DNA from: Flavobacteriales bacterium
Lineage (GTDB): Bacteria; Bacteroidota; Bacteroidia; NS11-12g; UBA955
DNA length: 57,262 bases
Direction of reading: 5' to 3'
NCBI GenBank assembly: GCA_002737705.1
Contig: NSIM01000011.1
Location: 1-57,262 of the forward strand
Below are positions 33,891-41,900 of the stretch, piece after piece (position 1 is the stretch's first letter; each line of letters begins with the position of its first letter). The translations under genes and the position numbers were made by a program. Below the pieces are notes generated by a model. The model searched no databases and was not told the DNA's origin. It worked only from the letters and a program-made list of their open reading frames with translations.

Positions 33891-34619
33891 TTATTGTAAG
33901 CGATGCTTATTCACAAGTGCCAAAATAGATTCTTTATAGTTCTTGCCTATTGGAAGTATTTTATTTCCAATTTTTACTCCATTTTGTTGAATGGACACAA
34001 CATTGTTTTTTGACACAATAAAACTCCGATGGATTCGAATAAACAAATCTGGAGGGAGAGCCTTTTCCATATTTCGCATGGTTTGCAGGGTTACCAATCT
34101 TTTTTCTGGCCCAATCCATATTTTAATATAATCGGCAAATGCCTCGATATATAAAATATCTGCGTAGTGAATTTTTTGGTGATGGCCATCTATTTTTATA
34201 TACACAAAATCAGGTTTTAACGAACTATCTTGGGTTTGAGAATATTTTAAAGATTGGAACTCTTCTAGACGTGCAATGGTTTTTTGAATCCTTTCTGGAG
34301 ATATTGGTTTCAATAGATAATCAAGGGCTTCAAATTCGAAAGCCTCTGGCGCATAATTGGGATATGCAGTCGTAAAGATAACCGCATGGGGCGCAGGATA
34401 TTGATTTTTAACAAGTTCTAGCCCCGATATACCTGGCATTTGAATATCGGTAAAAATGGCATCCACTGTATTGTCTTTCATCCATTGAATTGCATCTACG
34501 GCATTTGAAAAGCGCTCCACGATACACAATTGGGGGTAATTTGACAGGTGTAACGTTAGCACTTCCAATGCAAGGGGTTCATCGTCTATAAAAATGCAAC
34601 GTATGGGCTCGTTTTTCAT
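33891..34619 (-). CDS. LytTR-family response regulator
   Basis: The 242-residue protein has a receiver domain (IFIDDEPLALEVL, phospho-acceptor Asp58 in FTDIQMPG, TTAYPNYAPEAF, and Lys in YLLKPI) and a C-terminal LytTR DNA-binding domain (residues ~135-238, with FVYIKIDGHHQKI, IEAFADYIKIW and IRIHRSFIVSK). It follows its kinase by one base. LytTR regulators bind paired direct repeats; no target is identifiable here. Confidence 0.93.
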   Translation of the reverse strand: MKNEPIRCIFIDDEPLALEVLTLHLSNYPQLCIVERFSNAVDAIQWMKDNTVDAIFTDIQMPGISGLELVKNQYPAPHAVIFTTAYPNYAPEAFEFEALDYLLKPISPERIQKTIARLEEFQSLKYSQTQDSSLKPDFVYIKIDGHHQKIHYADILYIEAFADYIKIWIGPEKRLVTLQTMRNMEKALPPDLFIRIHRSFIVSKNNVVSIQQNGVKIGNKILPIGKNYKESILALVNKHRLQ

Positions 34620-34620
34620 A

Positions 34621-35676
34621 TTAAAAAATTATATCAAGTGTTACAGAATATTTACTATCCGAATTTTCTACAGTCAATACGTGTTTATTTGGATATGACA
34701 AATTCAATCTTTTTTCTAAATTTATCAATCCAATCCCTCCTTTTTCTGATCGGCTTGTGTCTGAATGAACAGAATTTTCAACCAAAAATCTGTAGCCATT
34801 TTCTAAACATGTGCCTACAATCTTTACCCAGCCCTCATCTAATTGAACTTGCGCACCATGTTTAAACGCGTTTTCGACCAAAGTGAGGTATAACATTGGC
34901 TCTATCTGTGAATTCTTGATGGGATTCTCCATTGTCATAACAACCGTAACGCGGCTATCTAAACGCATTTTTTCCATTTCTACAAAATCGGCAAGGTGTT
35001 TTAATTCTTCATAAAAGTACACTTTCCCATTGCTCGTTTCTTCCAAAATATAGCGAAGAATATTGCTTAATCTCAAAATCATTTGCGGGGCCAATTCCGA
35101 TTTTTTAAGGGTAAGCGCATAGACATTGTTCAGGGAATTAAACAAAAAATGGGGGTTTATTTGGATTTTTAGGTACTTCAATTCTGTTTGCAATTGAATT
35201 TGCTGCATCTCTTTTTTGTGCTCCTGTTCTCCGTAATAATCTTTTAGCAACTTAATTGTCATGGACAAAATAATGCTAAAAAGCAGACTTAAGAATATCA
35301 AAAAAAGGAAAAAATACGACCACACGGCTCCCTTGATTCCCGCATTGATAATAAGGGCATGTGATAACATTGAAATGGGAAATGCAGCCGAACCTATCAA
35401 CAGCAAACAAGCAATTAGGTATATAAAATACTGGCGATGCAACAACAATTTGGGTACCAAATAATACATATTGAAATACACCACAAGTGCATGGCTGGTC
35501 ATAATAGGAAATTGTCTTAGGAGCGAATCACTCCAATTATTGCCCATACGGATAAAAAAGGTATTGATAATGGTATAAATAACCCAAAAAAATACATGGT
35601 GTAATTTAAACCGTGAAGCAATTGATTCTGCCTCTTTGATTATTGTTGGCAGTGGCTTATGCAAATCAAAAGACAT
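34621..35676 (-). CDS. LytS-type (His_kinase) sensor histidine kinase
   Basis: The 351-residue membrane kinase has four hydrophobic helices between about residues 28 and 140, then a helical linker and the kinase box QINPHFLFNSLNNVYAL with His176. The ATPase part shows LVENAFKHGAQVQ near residue 270 and GGIGLINLEKRL near 316. It lacks a recognisable periplasmic sensing domain, so its signal is likely membrane-derived or comes from the small upstream protein. Two bases separate it from that gene. Confidence 0.92.
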   Translation of the reverse strand: MSFDLHKPLPTIIKEAESIASRFKLHHVFFWVIYTIINTFFIRMGNNWSDSLLRQFPIMTSHALVVYFNMYYLVPKLLLHRQYFIYLIACLLLIGSAAFPISMLSHALIINAGIKGAVWSYFFLFLIFLSLLFSIILSMTIKLLKDYYGEQEHKKEMQQIQLQTELKYLKIQINPHFLFNSLNNVYALTLKKSELAPQMILRLSNILRYILEETSNGKVYFYEELKHLADFVEMEKMRLDSRVTVVMTMENPIKNSQIEPMLYLTLVENAFKHGAQVQLDEGWVKIVGTCLENGYRFLVENSVHSDTSRSEKGGIGLINLEKRLNLSYPNKHVLTVENSDSKYSVTLDIIF

Positions 35677-35678
35677 CG

Positions 35679-35897
35679 TTATCTTGGTTTGAGCAAAGAT
35701 TCATATCCCAATCTCAACCCATTCGAAGGGACGAGCATCTTTGAATTGTATTGAAATGACTGAAATGATCCTTGGTTATTGAGAGAGGGTGAACCTTGAA
35801 CAATACAAAAATAATAGCGTGCAGAAAAAAAACCGATACAATTAATACCGAGTAAAAAAAGAATAAGCTTCCATGAGTGTAATGTACTTCTTACCAT
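35679..35897 (-). CDS. Small membrane protein upstream of LytS/LytTR pair, unknown function
   Basis: A 72-residue ORF, start ATG 35897 (MVRSTLHSWKLILFLLGIN), has one hydrophobic helix at about residues 9-28 and a polar tail rich in Ser, Asn and Gln. I recognise no family. It ends two bases before the kinase start, and an exact -7 element lies upstream, so it is plausibly the first gene of the operon. The frame is open to 35927, but the promoter element lies within that stretch. It could be a signal or partner for the kinase; this is inferred from position only. Confidence 0.5.
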   Translation of the reverse strand: MVRSTLHSWKLILFLLGINCIGFFSARYYFCIVQGSPSLNNQGSFQSFQYNSKMLVPSNGLRLGYESLLKPR

Positions 35898-35910
35898 GAT
35901 TCTTATTTGA

Positions 35911-35918
35911 CAAATGTA
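35911..35918 (-). promoter_or_regulatory. -7 element (TACATTTG) for the LytS/LytTR operon
   Basis: An exact TAnnTTTG match on the minus strand lies 13 bases before ATG 35897. No TTG is found at the -33 spacing. It supports a three-gene transcript beginning with the small membrane protein. Confidence 0.4.
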
Positions 35919-35962
35919 ATGCCACAATGCAATCCATAAATGTCCTTACAATGATGGTTATA

Positions 35963-37804
35963 TCATTTCGAAAAATATCTTCTTATAACGTTGGATTGAA
36001 GACCCAGCAACAGCGAATCCAAGGGTGTCGCCAATGAGAATTTTTGTAAAAAAACAACGTGTTGTTTGTCATTGCTGGTATAAACAGCTTTGTCATTGGC
36101 AAAAGACAGAGAATTTCCCGGATGGGATGGGTGAAATACATTTCTTGAAAAAGGAATGGGTGTATCTTCTCCAATAATTTGTGAAGCGATTGTTGCAAAA
36201 ATATCTGTTTGGTTTACAACAAGTTGGGGTGATACTCCCCGGTATAATTCATTTACAGCTCCGCCTGAAAATATTAAAGGTATCCTAAAAAACTCTTGTT
36301 CATACTCGTTTGACATAGGCAATCCCGGAATTTTCCCATGGTCTCCAACAAAAACCAATAGCGTGCTGTCGTAAAGATTTTCTTTCTTAAGATGCTCCAC
36401 CAACTCACCAATTGCTTCATCGGTATAGGCAATAGATGTATACAGTTTCTCTTTTTCATCTAGATTTTTGTTTTCAACAATATCATAGGGCTCATGACTG
36501 CTTAGGGTTAACCATGAGGCAAAAAAAGGTTTGGGAAGCAACTTGAGTTTCTTGACCACTTCAACAAGCATGGGTTTGTCGTGCTTACCCCAAACAGAAT
36601 TCCTTTCTTGGCCATAAGACTGAATATTAGAAAATCCTACATACCGTAAATACGATTCCATATTAACAAATTGAATATCTCCTCCATAAAAGAATTGGGT
36701 TGTATAATTGTGCTTGGCGAAACGCTGTGGCAAGGTTTCCAAATGAACAAAATTCCAACGACTTGGGTCTATCAGTAACCCATACCAAGGTTGCCCGGGC
36801 CAGGCAGAAAATATGCTTGCCAAGGCTTTGTCTGTTCGGTCGCCTGAAGCGTATGCCTTGGTAAAAACTATTCCTTCTTTTCCAATGCGATTGAGATTGG
36901 GGGTAGCCGAAACACGATGATCGCGGTTTTCAGTCCAATGTGCACCAAAGCCTTCCAATATTACGATCAAAACATTAGAGTGGGGCTTTAACACGCGTGG
37001 AATTCTGCTGATTCCACCTGGCATAGTATCTGAATAGGCATATTTACGCAATGCATTTTGCTCAATATTGGTATCAAGAATGGCAATTTTTGCTTGTTTA
37101 AAAACCCCACCCTCATCTATGACAAAACCGGCGTTCCACAGAGAATTGGTCGCCAATAGATTCAGTATATTGTTGGTAGAATAATAACTAGCCCCCAGAG
37201 ACAAGGGATATTTCCCAATGCCCCCCCTCACGCCAATGATGAGTATAGGAAGAACAAAAAGAATTCTCCATCGGAATAGAAAGGTGGGCGAAATCTTTAC
37301 AAAAGTTGTCGCAAAAACCCTGGCGCAAAGAAATGCCAATCCGAAAACAAGACACATAACCACACACAGCAATGTCAATTGGTATCCGGTTATACTGGTT
37401 AATAATTGTTTGGGAAATTGCAAATATTCAATTGCCTGTGCATTGACCTTACTATTCCAAAAATTCAGCAACTCACTATCAATTAAACAAATAAATGCCG
37501 TTAACGACATTGCAATTCCTTGAATCCATTGAATATAGCGGGTAATCGCAAGGCCCTTTATTGGCAATAAGAGCAAACCCATTAAGAGTATAATCGTAAA
37601 ATACGAACTCACCGAAACATCTTGAATTAACCCGTTGTATTGGGTATCAATGGCATCTGACATTGAAATAGATGCGGTTTGTATACATGCAATTTGTATT
37701 GATCGCGACAAAAACTGCAACAACAAACAAAATAAAAAAAAATAGCACAACAAAAGAAAAAACCCATTTTTAAACAGGTTTTTTCTTTTGTTGGTTATAC
37801 CCAT
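35963..37804 (-). CDS. LTA synthase-like membrane phosphotransferase/sulfatase
   Basis: The protein has a membrane domain of five helices (to about residue 215) and an alkaline-phosphatase-fold extracytoplasmic domain. The latter shows VLIVILEGFGAHW (metal-binding Glu), YASGDRTDKALASI with the nucleophile Thr, WGKHDKPML and LVFVGDHGKIPG. Relatives transfer glycerol phosphate or phosphoethanolamine onto lipids or glycans. ATG 37804 gives 613 residues; TTG 37837, overlapping the upstream stop, and GTG 37828 are possible alternatives. It is the last gene of the phoH-purC-T9SS cargo run, and a perfect inverted repeat lies in its first codons. Confidence 0.88.
   Translation of the reverse strand: MGITNKRKNLFKNGFFLLLCYFFLFCLLLQFLSRSIQIACIQTASISMSDAIDTQYNGLIQDVSVSSYFTIILLMGLLLLPIKGLAITRYIQWIQGIAMSLTAFICLIDSELLNFWNSKVNAQAIEYLQFPKQLLTSITGYQLTLLCVVMCLVFGLAFLCARVFATTFVKISPTFLFRWRILFVLPILIIGVRGGIGKYPLSLGASYYSTNNILNLLATNSLWNAGFVIDEGGVFKQAKIAILDTNIEQNALRKYAYSDTMPGGISRIPRVLKPHSNVLIVILEGFGAHWTENRDHRVSATPNLNRIGKEGIVFTKAYASGDRTDKALASIFSAWPGQPWYGLLIDPSRWNFVHLETLPQRFAKHNYTTQFFYGGDIQFVNMESYLRYVGFSNIQSYGQERNSVWGKHDKPMLVEVVKKLKLLPKPFFASWLTLSSHEPYDIVENKNLDEKEKLYTSIAYTDEAIGELVEHLKKENLYDSTLLVFVGDHGKIPGLPMSNEYEQEFFRIPLIFSGGAVNELYRGVSPQLVVNQTDIFATIASQIIGEDTPIPFSRNVFHPSHPGNSLSFANDKAVYTSNDKQHVVFLQKFSLATPLDSLLLGLQSNVIRRYFSK
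37748..37793 (-). repeat. Perfect 17-bp inverted repeat at the 5' end of the LTA-synthase-like gene
   Basis: Arms 37748-37764 and 37777-37793 are exact inverted copies around a 12-base loop. On the mRNA the hairpin would begin eleven bases into the ATG 37804 reading frame, where it could hinder translation or transcription. It encodes NKRKNLFKNGFFLLL, so both arms also code. Confidence 0.85.
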
Positions 37805-37833
37805 TGAATGCTTTGTTATGTTGGACACATTGC

Positions 37834-39678
37834 TCAATGAATAACCACAATCATGGCTTTATACATCTTGGATAAATTGTCAAGGACATTGGCATAATAA
37901 ACGCCGGGCAATACAAAAGACAAATCAATGACATTCTTATCGATACAAATTTTTTGTTTTTTTCCATCCATCCCCCATAATTCAGCATTGACAATATTGT
38001 CTATCCCCATTACTTTTACTTGACTTCTTGAAGGATTGGGGTAAAAAAATACCTGTTTACACAAGCTATTCTCTGTTGATGCCAATGCCACTGTGATGTA
38101 ATTTGTTTTGGTAATCTGGTCTGTTCCAACTGAATTTGACAAGCTCAGCGAAACAGAATACAAGCCCAAAGCACTGAATTTGACTTCCGGGTTTCTGGAA
38201 GAATTGCTTGTAGAATTTACATACGAAAATGTAGCTGGGCTGATGGTCCAATTCCAAGCAGTGGGAGTATTCTCTGACAAATCAACCAAGCGAATGGTTT
38301 GCGTTGGGGTAGGGTTTGTAATATCTGCCACAAAATTGGCTATTGGTTTAAGATTGCTTATATTGGATACGTTGATATAACTATTTTTGGTTGTCAAACT
38401 CTTGTCTGATGAATTACTGCCCTCAAGTGATACAGTATATGATCCGGTTGCGCTAAATGAAACAAAAATATTTTTATCCGTAAGCTTAGAATTCGCTTGC
38501 AAAGAATACATATTGGGAGTGATAGACCAACTGTATGCCTGCGTGTATTTACAGTTAGATACCAGAGATACTGTCTGGCCAACGTTAACGGAAGTTTTGT
38601 TTGCAGAAAAATCTACAACAGGAGGCGTTTGCAGTGTCAGGCGACGAATTACATTGTTTTTTGTATCACAAATAAAGAAAGCCGAATCGGCAGATCGGTA
38701 GGTAAACAAAGACAAATAGCCAAAAAATGCATCCTTTGCCAAGCCATCTTTATAGCCCGTTTCTGCATCCTGACCTGCATAAATTTTGACAGTTGTTCCA
38801 TCAAATACCTTAATATTATATTGGTCGGCTATATAAATCAAGCCATTAACGGAAACAACATCAGTGGGCAAATTTAAACCACTGGATATCACAGTTGTAA
38901 CTTCATTTGTCTTGAGATTTAATCGTTTGATTTTTTTATTGTTTCGATCGGCGATCAACATGCTATTGTCATTTTCTAACCAAATACCCGAAGGAGCGTA
39001 AAACATAGCGTTCGCACCGACACCATTCGCATCTCCATTGGTTTTGGGCTTCCCTGCGATGGTGGTTACTTTGCCAGAGGATATTTTACGGATTACTTCA
39101 TTGCCAAAATCACAGATATACATTTCTCCACTTGAATTAATCGCAATATCCGATGGGCTCGAAAAATACGCGTCAGCGACCAATCCGTCTTTGTGATCAC
39201 CAACAAAAGAATAATTACCCGCAATTGTAGTAAAAACAGTACCATTGGGAGTATTTACGAACTGAGACCCTTTTCGTATCAATGCATTGTCTGTATCGAC
39301 AATGTAAACATCATTGGTGGTTTTGTTAATCGCCAATCCTGATGGCATATTGAATCTTGAAACAGAGGCTGTTCCATTGTCAATGCCAATGGCCCCAGGC
39401 TCATTGGGATCACCCAAGAAACCACCACGAATCAAACTGTAAGGCCCATTCAAAATCATCACATTGTGCTGATCTGTTACCCATAAGCGGTTGTTTTTGT
39501 CGGCACAAATACCCATTGGAATACTAAACAACTCTTCCAACAATAGATTGCTGGAAGTTGAATTGAATTCGCCACTGCCCAAGTATTGTTTTCCCGCATA
39601 TGTGGTCACATTTTGGGAGCTGGCATTTAGAGAAAAGAGTATCGCTAAAACAAGAATTTGCAATTTTTTACTGTTCAT
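37834..39678 (-). CDS. Secreted NHL-repeat/PKD protein with T9SS type A sorting domain
   Basis: The 614-residue protein has a signal peptide (to about residue 22, LNASSQ). NHL-type propeller blades fill residues ~30-350 (for example MPSGLAINKTTNDVYIVDTD and SPSDIAINSSGEMYICDFGN). Two PKD-like domains follow (ANFVADITNPTPTQTIRLVD near 445). The C-terminal ~75 residues (FFYPNPSRSQVKVMG) form a type IX secretion sorting domain. It should be delivered to the cell surface; its ligand is unknown. The start overlaps purC by 11 bases and its stop overlaps the alternative TTG start of the next gene. Confidence 0.85.
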   Translation of the reverse strand: MNSKKLQILVLAILFSLNASSQNVTTYAGKQYLGSGEFNSTSSNLLLEELFSIPMGICADKNNRLWVTDQHNVMILNGPYSLIRGGFLGDPNEPGAIGIDNGTASVSRFNMPSGLAINKTTNDVYIVDTDNALIRKGSQFVNTPNGTVFTTIAGNYSFVGDHKDGLVADAYFSSPSDIAINSSGEMYICDFGNEVIRKISSGKVTTIAGKPKTNGDANGVGANAMFYAPSGIWLENDNSMLIADRNNKKIKRLNLKTNEVTTVISSGLNLPTDVVSVNGLIYIADQYNIKVFDGTTVKIYAGQDAETGYKDGLAKDAFFGYLSLFTYRSADSAFFICDTKNNVIRRLTLQTPPVVDFSANKTSVNVGQTVSLVSNCKYTQAYSWSITPNMYSLQANSKLTDKNIFVSFSATGSYTVSLEGSNSSDKSLTTKNSYINVSNISNLKPIANFVADITNPTPTQTIRLVDLSENTPTAWNWTISPATFSYVNSTSNSSRNPEVKFSALGLYSVSLSLSNSVGTDQITKTNYITVALASTENSLCKQVFFYPNPSRSQVKVMGIDNIVNAELWGMDGKKQKICIDKNVIDLSFVLPGVYYANVLDNLSKMYKAMIVVIH

Positions 39679-40642
39679 CGAAGTATTTTGTTAATTCGTT
39701 GTTAATGTTATTTTGTACTTGTTCAAGAATATTCTCATACGATCTTCGCTTCATTGGGCTACCTGTTATCGCCAAATATAGTTCCTCATATCTTTCCGAG
39801 ATATTGCCTACAAAATCATCGGTCATCGGGGGTATAACTTCTCCTTTTTTTCCTTGAAATCCATTTTTTATCAGCCATTCACGCACAAATTCTTTGCTTA
39901 ATTGACGTTGAGAGAGACCTTTTTGTTGCAACGCATCATAAGTGTCCAAATAAAAAAAACGACTGCTGTCGGGCGTGTGAATTTCATCAATCAGAACAAA
40001 TCCATCCCCTTTTAAGCCAAATTCATATTTGGTGTCGACAAGAACCAAACCCTTGTTATGGGAAATTTGAGTTCCTCTTTCAAACAATGCAAAACTGGTT
40101 TCATACAATGCGTCAAGCCTTGCTTTAGGGATCAGTCCGCTCTCCAATATTTCAGTGTAGCTGGTATCTATATCGTGGCCACTATGCGCTTTTGTTGAAG
40201 GGGTGATGATACATTTGGGCAAGGGGTCGTTTTCCTTAAGACCTTCGGGCAGTATATTCCCACAAAGCATTCTCCCACCCTCTCTGTAAGTGCGCCAAGC
40301 ATGTCCTGTTAAGTATTTCCGCAAGACAAACTCAATCGGAATCGGTTCACATCGACGACCAATGGTAACATGTGGGTCTGGGGTAGAAATTTTCCAATTG
40401 GGAACAATATCATTTGTCTTGTCGAGAAAAAAACAAGCAATCTCATTCAGAACTTGCCCTTTATACGGAATGCTGCGGGGCAAGACATGGTCGAAAGCAG
40501 AAATTCGATCGCAGGCAATCATCACCAATATGTCAGAACCAATGCTGTATACATCTCGCACTTTTCCCCGGTAAAAATTGCTTTGATTTGGAAAGAAAAA
40601 ATTGCTTGCAGTAAGGGAATTAGACTGTATCATCATTGCCAT
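39668..40642 (-). CDS. purC: Phosphoribosylaminoimidazole-succinocarboxamide synthase PurC
   Basis: PurC joins CAIR and aspartate with ATP in purine synthesis. The 324-residue product is of the longer eukaryote/Bacteroidetes-like type: NFYRGKVRDVYSIGSDILVMI near residue 22-42, DRISAFDHVLP near 45, EFVLRKYLTGHAWRTY near 103, and LVLVDTKYEFGLKGDGFVLIDE near 197-218. ATG 40642 is used; the frame also opens at a TTG (40651) that lies within the -7 element, and ATGs occur at 40636 and 40633. It lies between phoH and the T9SS cargo gene. Confidence 0.94.
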   Translation of the reverse strand: MAMMIQSNSLTASNFFFPNQSNFYRGKVRDVYSIGSDILVMIACDRISAFDHVLPRSIPYKGQVLNEIACFFLDKTNDIVPNWKISTPDPHVTIGRRCEPIPIEFVLRKYLTGHAWRTYREGGRMLCGNILPEGLKENDPLPKCIITPSTKAHSGHDIDTSYTEILESGLIPKARLDALYETSFALFERGTQISHNKGLVLVDTKYEFGLKGDGFVLIDEIHTPDSSRFFYLDTYDALQQKGLSQRQLSKEFVREWLIKNGFQGKKGEVIPPMTDDFVGNISERYEELYLAITGSPMKRRSYENILEQVQNNINNELTKYFDEQ

Positions 40643-40648
40643 GCCCGA

Positions 40649-40656
40649 CAAATATA
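40649..40656 (-). promoter_or_regulatory. -7 element (TATATTTG) for purC
   Basis: An exact TAnnTTTG match on the minus strand ends six bases before ATG 40642, again pointing to a leaderless or nearly leaderless start. It overlaps the alternative TTG start, which makes that start unlikely. Confidence 0.42.
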
Positions 40657-40674
40657 AAATAGAACTACACTTTT

Positions 40675-41703
40675 TTATTGTGAATCTTTTTCACAATCGG
40701 TGTCTCGTTCGTAGGCGTGTACAATTTCTTTGACGAGTCTATGCCTTACAACATCACCTGTATCCAGTTCGATTGCAGCGATTCCTTTGATATTCTTAAG
40801 CAATTTCAGGGCCTTTCCCAATCCACTTTGTTGCTTGCGTGGCAAGTCTATCTGGGTCAAATCGCCGGTGATAATTAATTTTGCGCTCGGACCCATGCGG
40901 GTCAGAAACATTTTCAATTGAAGGTCGGTGCTATTTTGTGCCTCATCCAAAATTACATAGCAATTGTCAAGCGTCCTACCCCTCATAAATGCCAGTGGTG
41001 CAATTTCCACGATCCGACTTTCGATCATACTTTTAAGCTTGTCGTTGGGGATCATGTCTTCCAATGCATCGTATAGTGGCCTTAGGTATGGATCTATTTT
41101 TTCTTTGAGGTCCCCCGGAAGAAATCCCAAATTTTCACCCGCTTCAACTGCTGGTCGGGTTAAGATAATTCTGCGAATTTCGCGCTGTTTGAGCGCTAAA
41201 ACAGCGATGGCCACCGCTGTGTAGGTTTTGCCGGTTCCGGCTGGGCCTATCGCAAAAATGATATCATTTTTACGCGACGCATTAACCATTTTTACTTGGT
41301 TGCGTGTTCTCGCCTTAATTTGTTGACCACGGGTACCAATCAACAATACATCTCCTGTGCTTATCGCAGACACTTTTTCGGACTTTACACGGGGTTCTTC
41401 AATATCTATTGATTCCATTGCCTCCAAAACGATATGCTCATTAATCTCTTTTGCCTTTGAAAACACAAATTCCAAGTGTTTCATTGATTTCTGAAAATTG
41501 TTCATTGACAATTCGTCACCCACTATTTTAATTTCGTCGCCCCTGGCAACAAATTGCAATTTCGGAAATTTCGATTTGATAATCGAGAAGTGGCTGTTGT
41601 TTGGCCCGTAAAATAGTTGGGGATCAATTACATCGAGGGTATAAATTTTTTCGGTCAATGTGATGTTTGTAGTGTATTGCAAACCTAATGAAAAACAAGG
41701 CAT
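40675..41703 (-). CDS. PhoH-like ATPase
   Basis: The 342-residue cytoplasmic P-loop ATPase has a KH-like N-terminal region (residues ~40-95), Walker A GPAGTGKT at 153-160, RPAVEAGENLGFLPGDLKEK near 186, and Walker B ILDEAQNST near 248. Relatives such as YbeZ act with YbeY in rRNA maturation and RNA decay. No ybeY is adjacent. The start ATG at 41703 is the first in frame. It precedes purC by 32 bases. Confidence 0.92.
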   Translation of the reverse strand: MPCFSLGLQYTTNITLTEKIYTLDVIDPQLFYGPNNSHFSIIKSKFPKLQFVARGDEIKIVGDELSMNNFQKSMKHLEFVFSKAKEINEHIVLEAMESIDIEEPRVKSEKVSAISTGDVLLIGTRGQQIKARTRNQVKMVNASRKNDIIFAIGPAGTGKTYTAVAIAVLALKQREIRRIILTRPAVEAGENLGFLPGDLKEKIDPYLRPLYDALEDMIPNDKLKSMIESRIVEIAPLAFMRGRTLDNCYVILDEAQNSTDLQLKMFLTRMGPSAKLIITGDLTQIDLPRKQQSGLGKALKLLKNIKGIAAIELDTGDVVRHRLVKEIVHAYERDTDCEKDSQ

Positions 41704-41725
41704 TGTGCGATTTGAATTATTAAGC

Positions 41726-41757
41726 TTGTATAAACTTATTTTCCCTACTTACATTTG
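41726..41757 (+). promoter_or_regulatory. TTG-N21-TACATTTG promoter toward the FG-GAP/ASPIC gene
   Basis: TTG at 41726-41728 and TACATTTG at 41750-41757 are 21 bases apart. Transcription would run right with a leader of about 135-140 bases before ATG 41901. That leader contains GGT and ACC arms (around 41861-41876) that could form a short stem. Confidence 0.5.
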
Positions 41758-41827
41758 ATAATGAATATGCCATGCCAGTTTTGAATATGATTTGATTGTT
41801 AACCAATTATTTCTTATTGTTGCCGAC

Positions 41828-41835
41828 CAAATATA
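41828..41835 (-). promoter_or_regulatory. -7 element (TATATTTG) toward phoH
   Basis: An exact TAnnTTTG on the minus strand lies about 125 bases before the phoH ATG. It points leftward, against the plus-strand element at 41750, so the two transcripts would overlap. No TTG is at the -33 spacing. Confidence 0.3.
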
Positions 41836-41900
41836 TTTATAAAGCCCAACCACAGGTAGGCCTTGACCTCCTAAAATAAAAATAGTACAACACCACCCAA

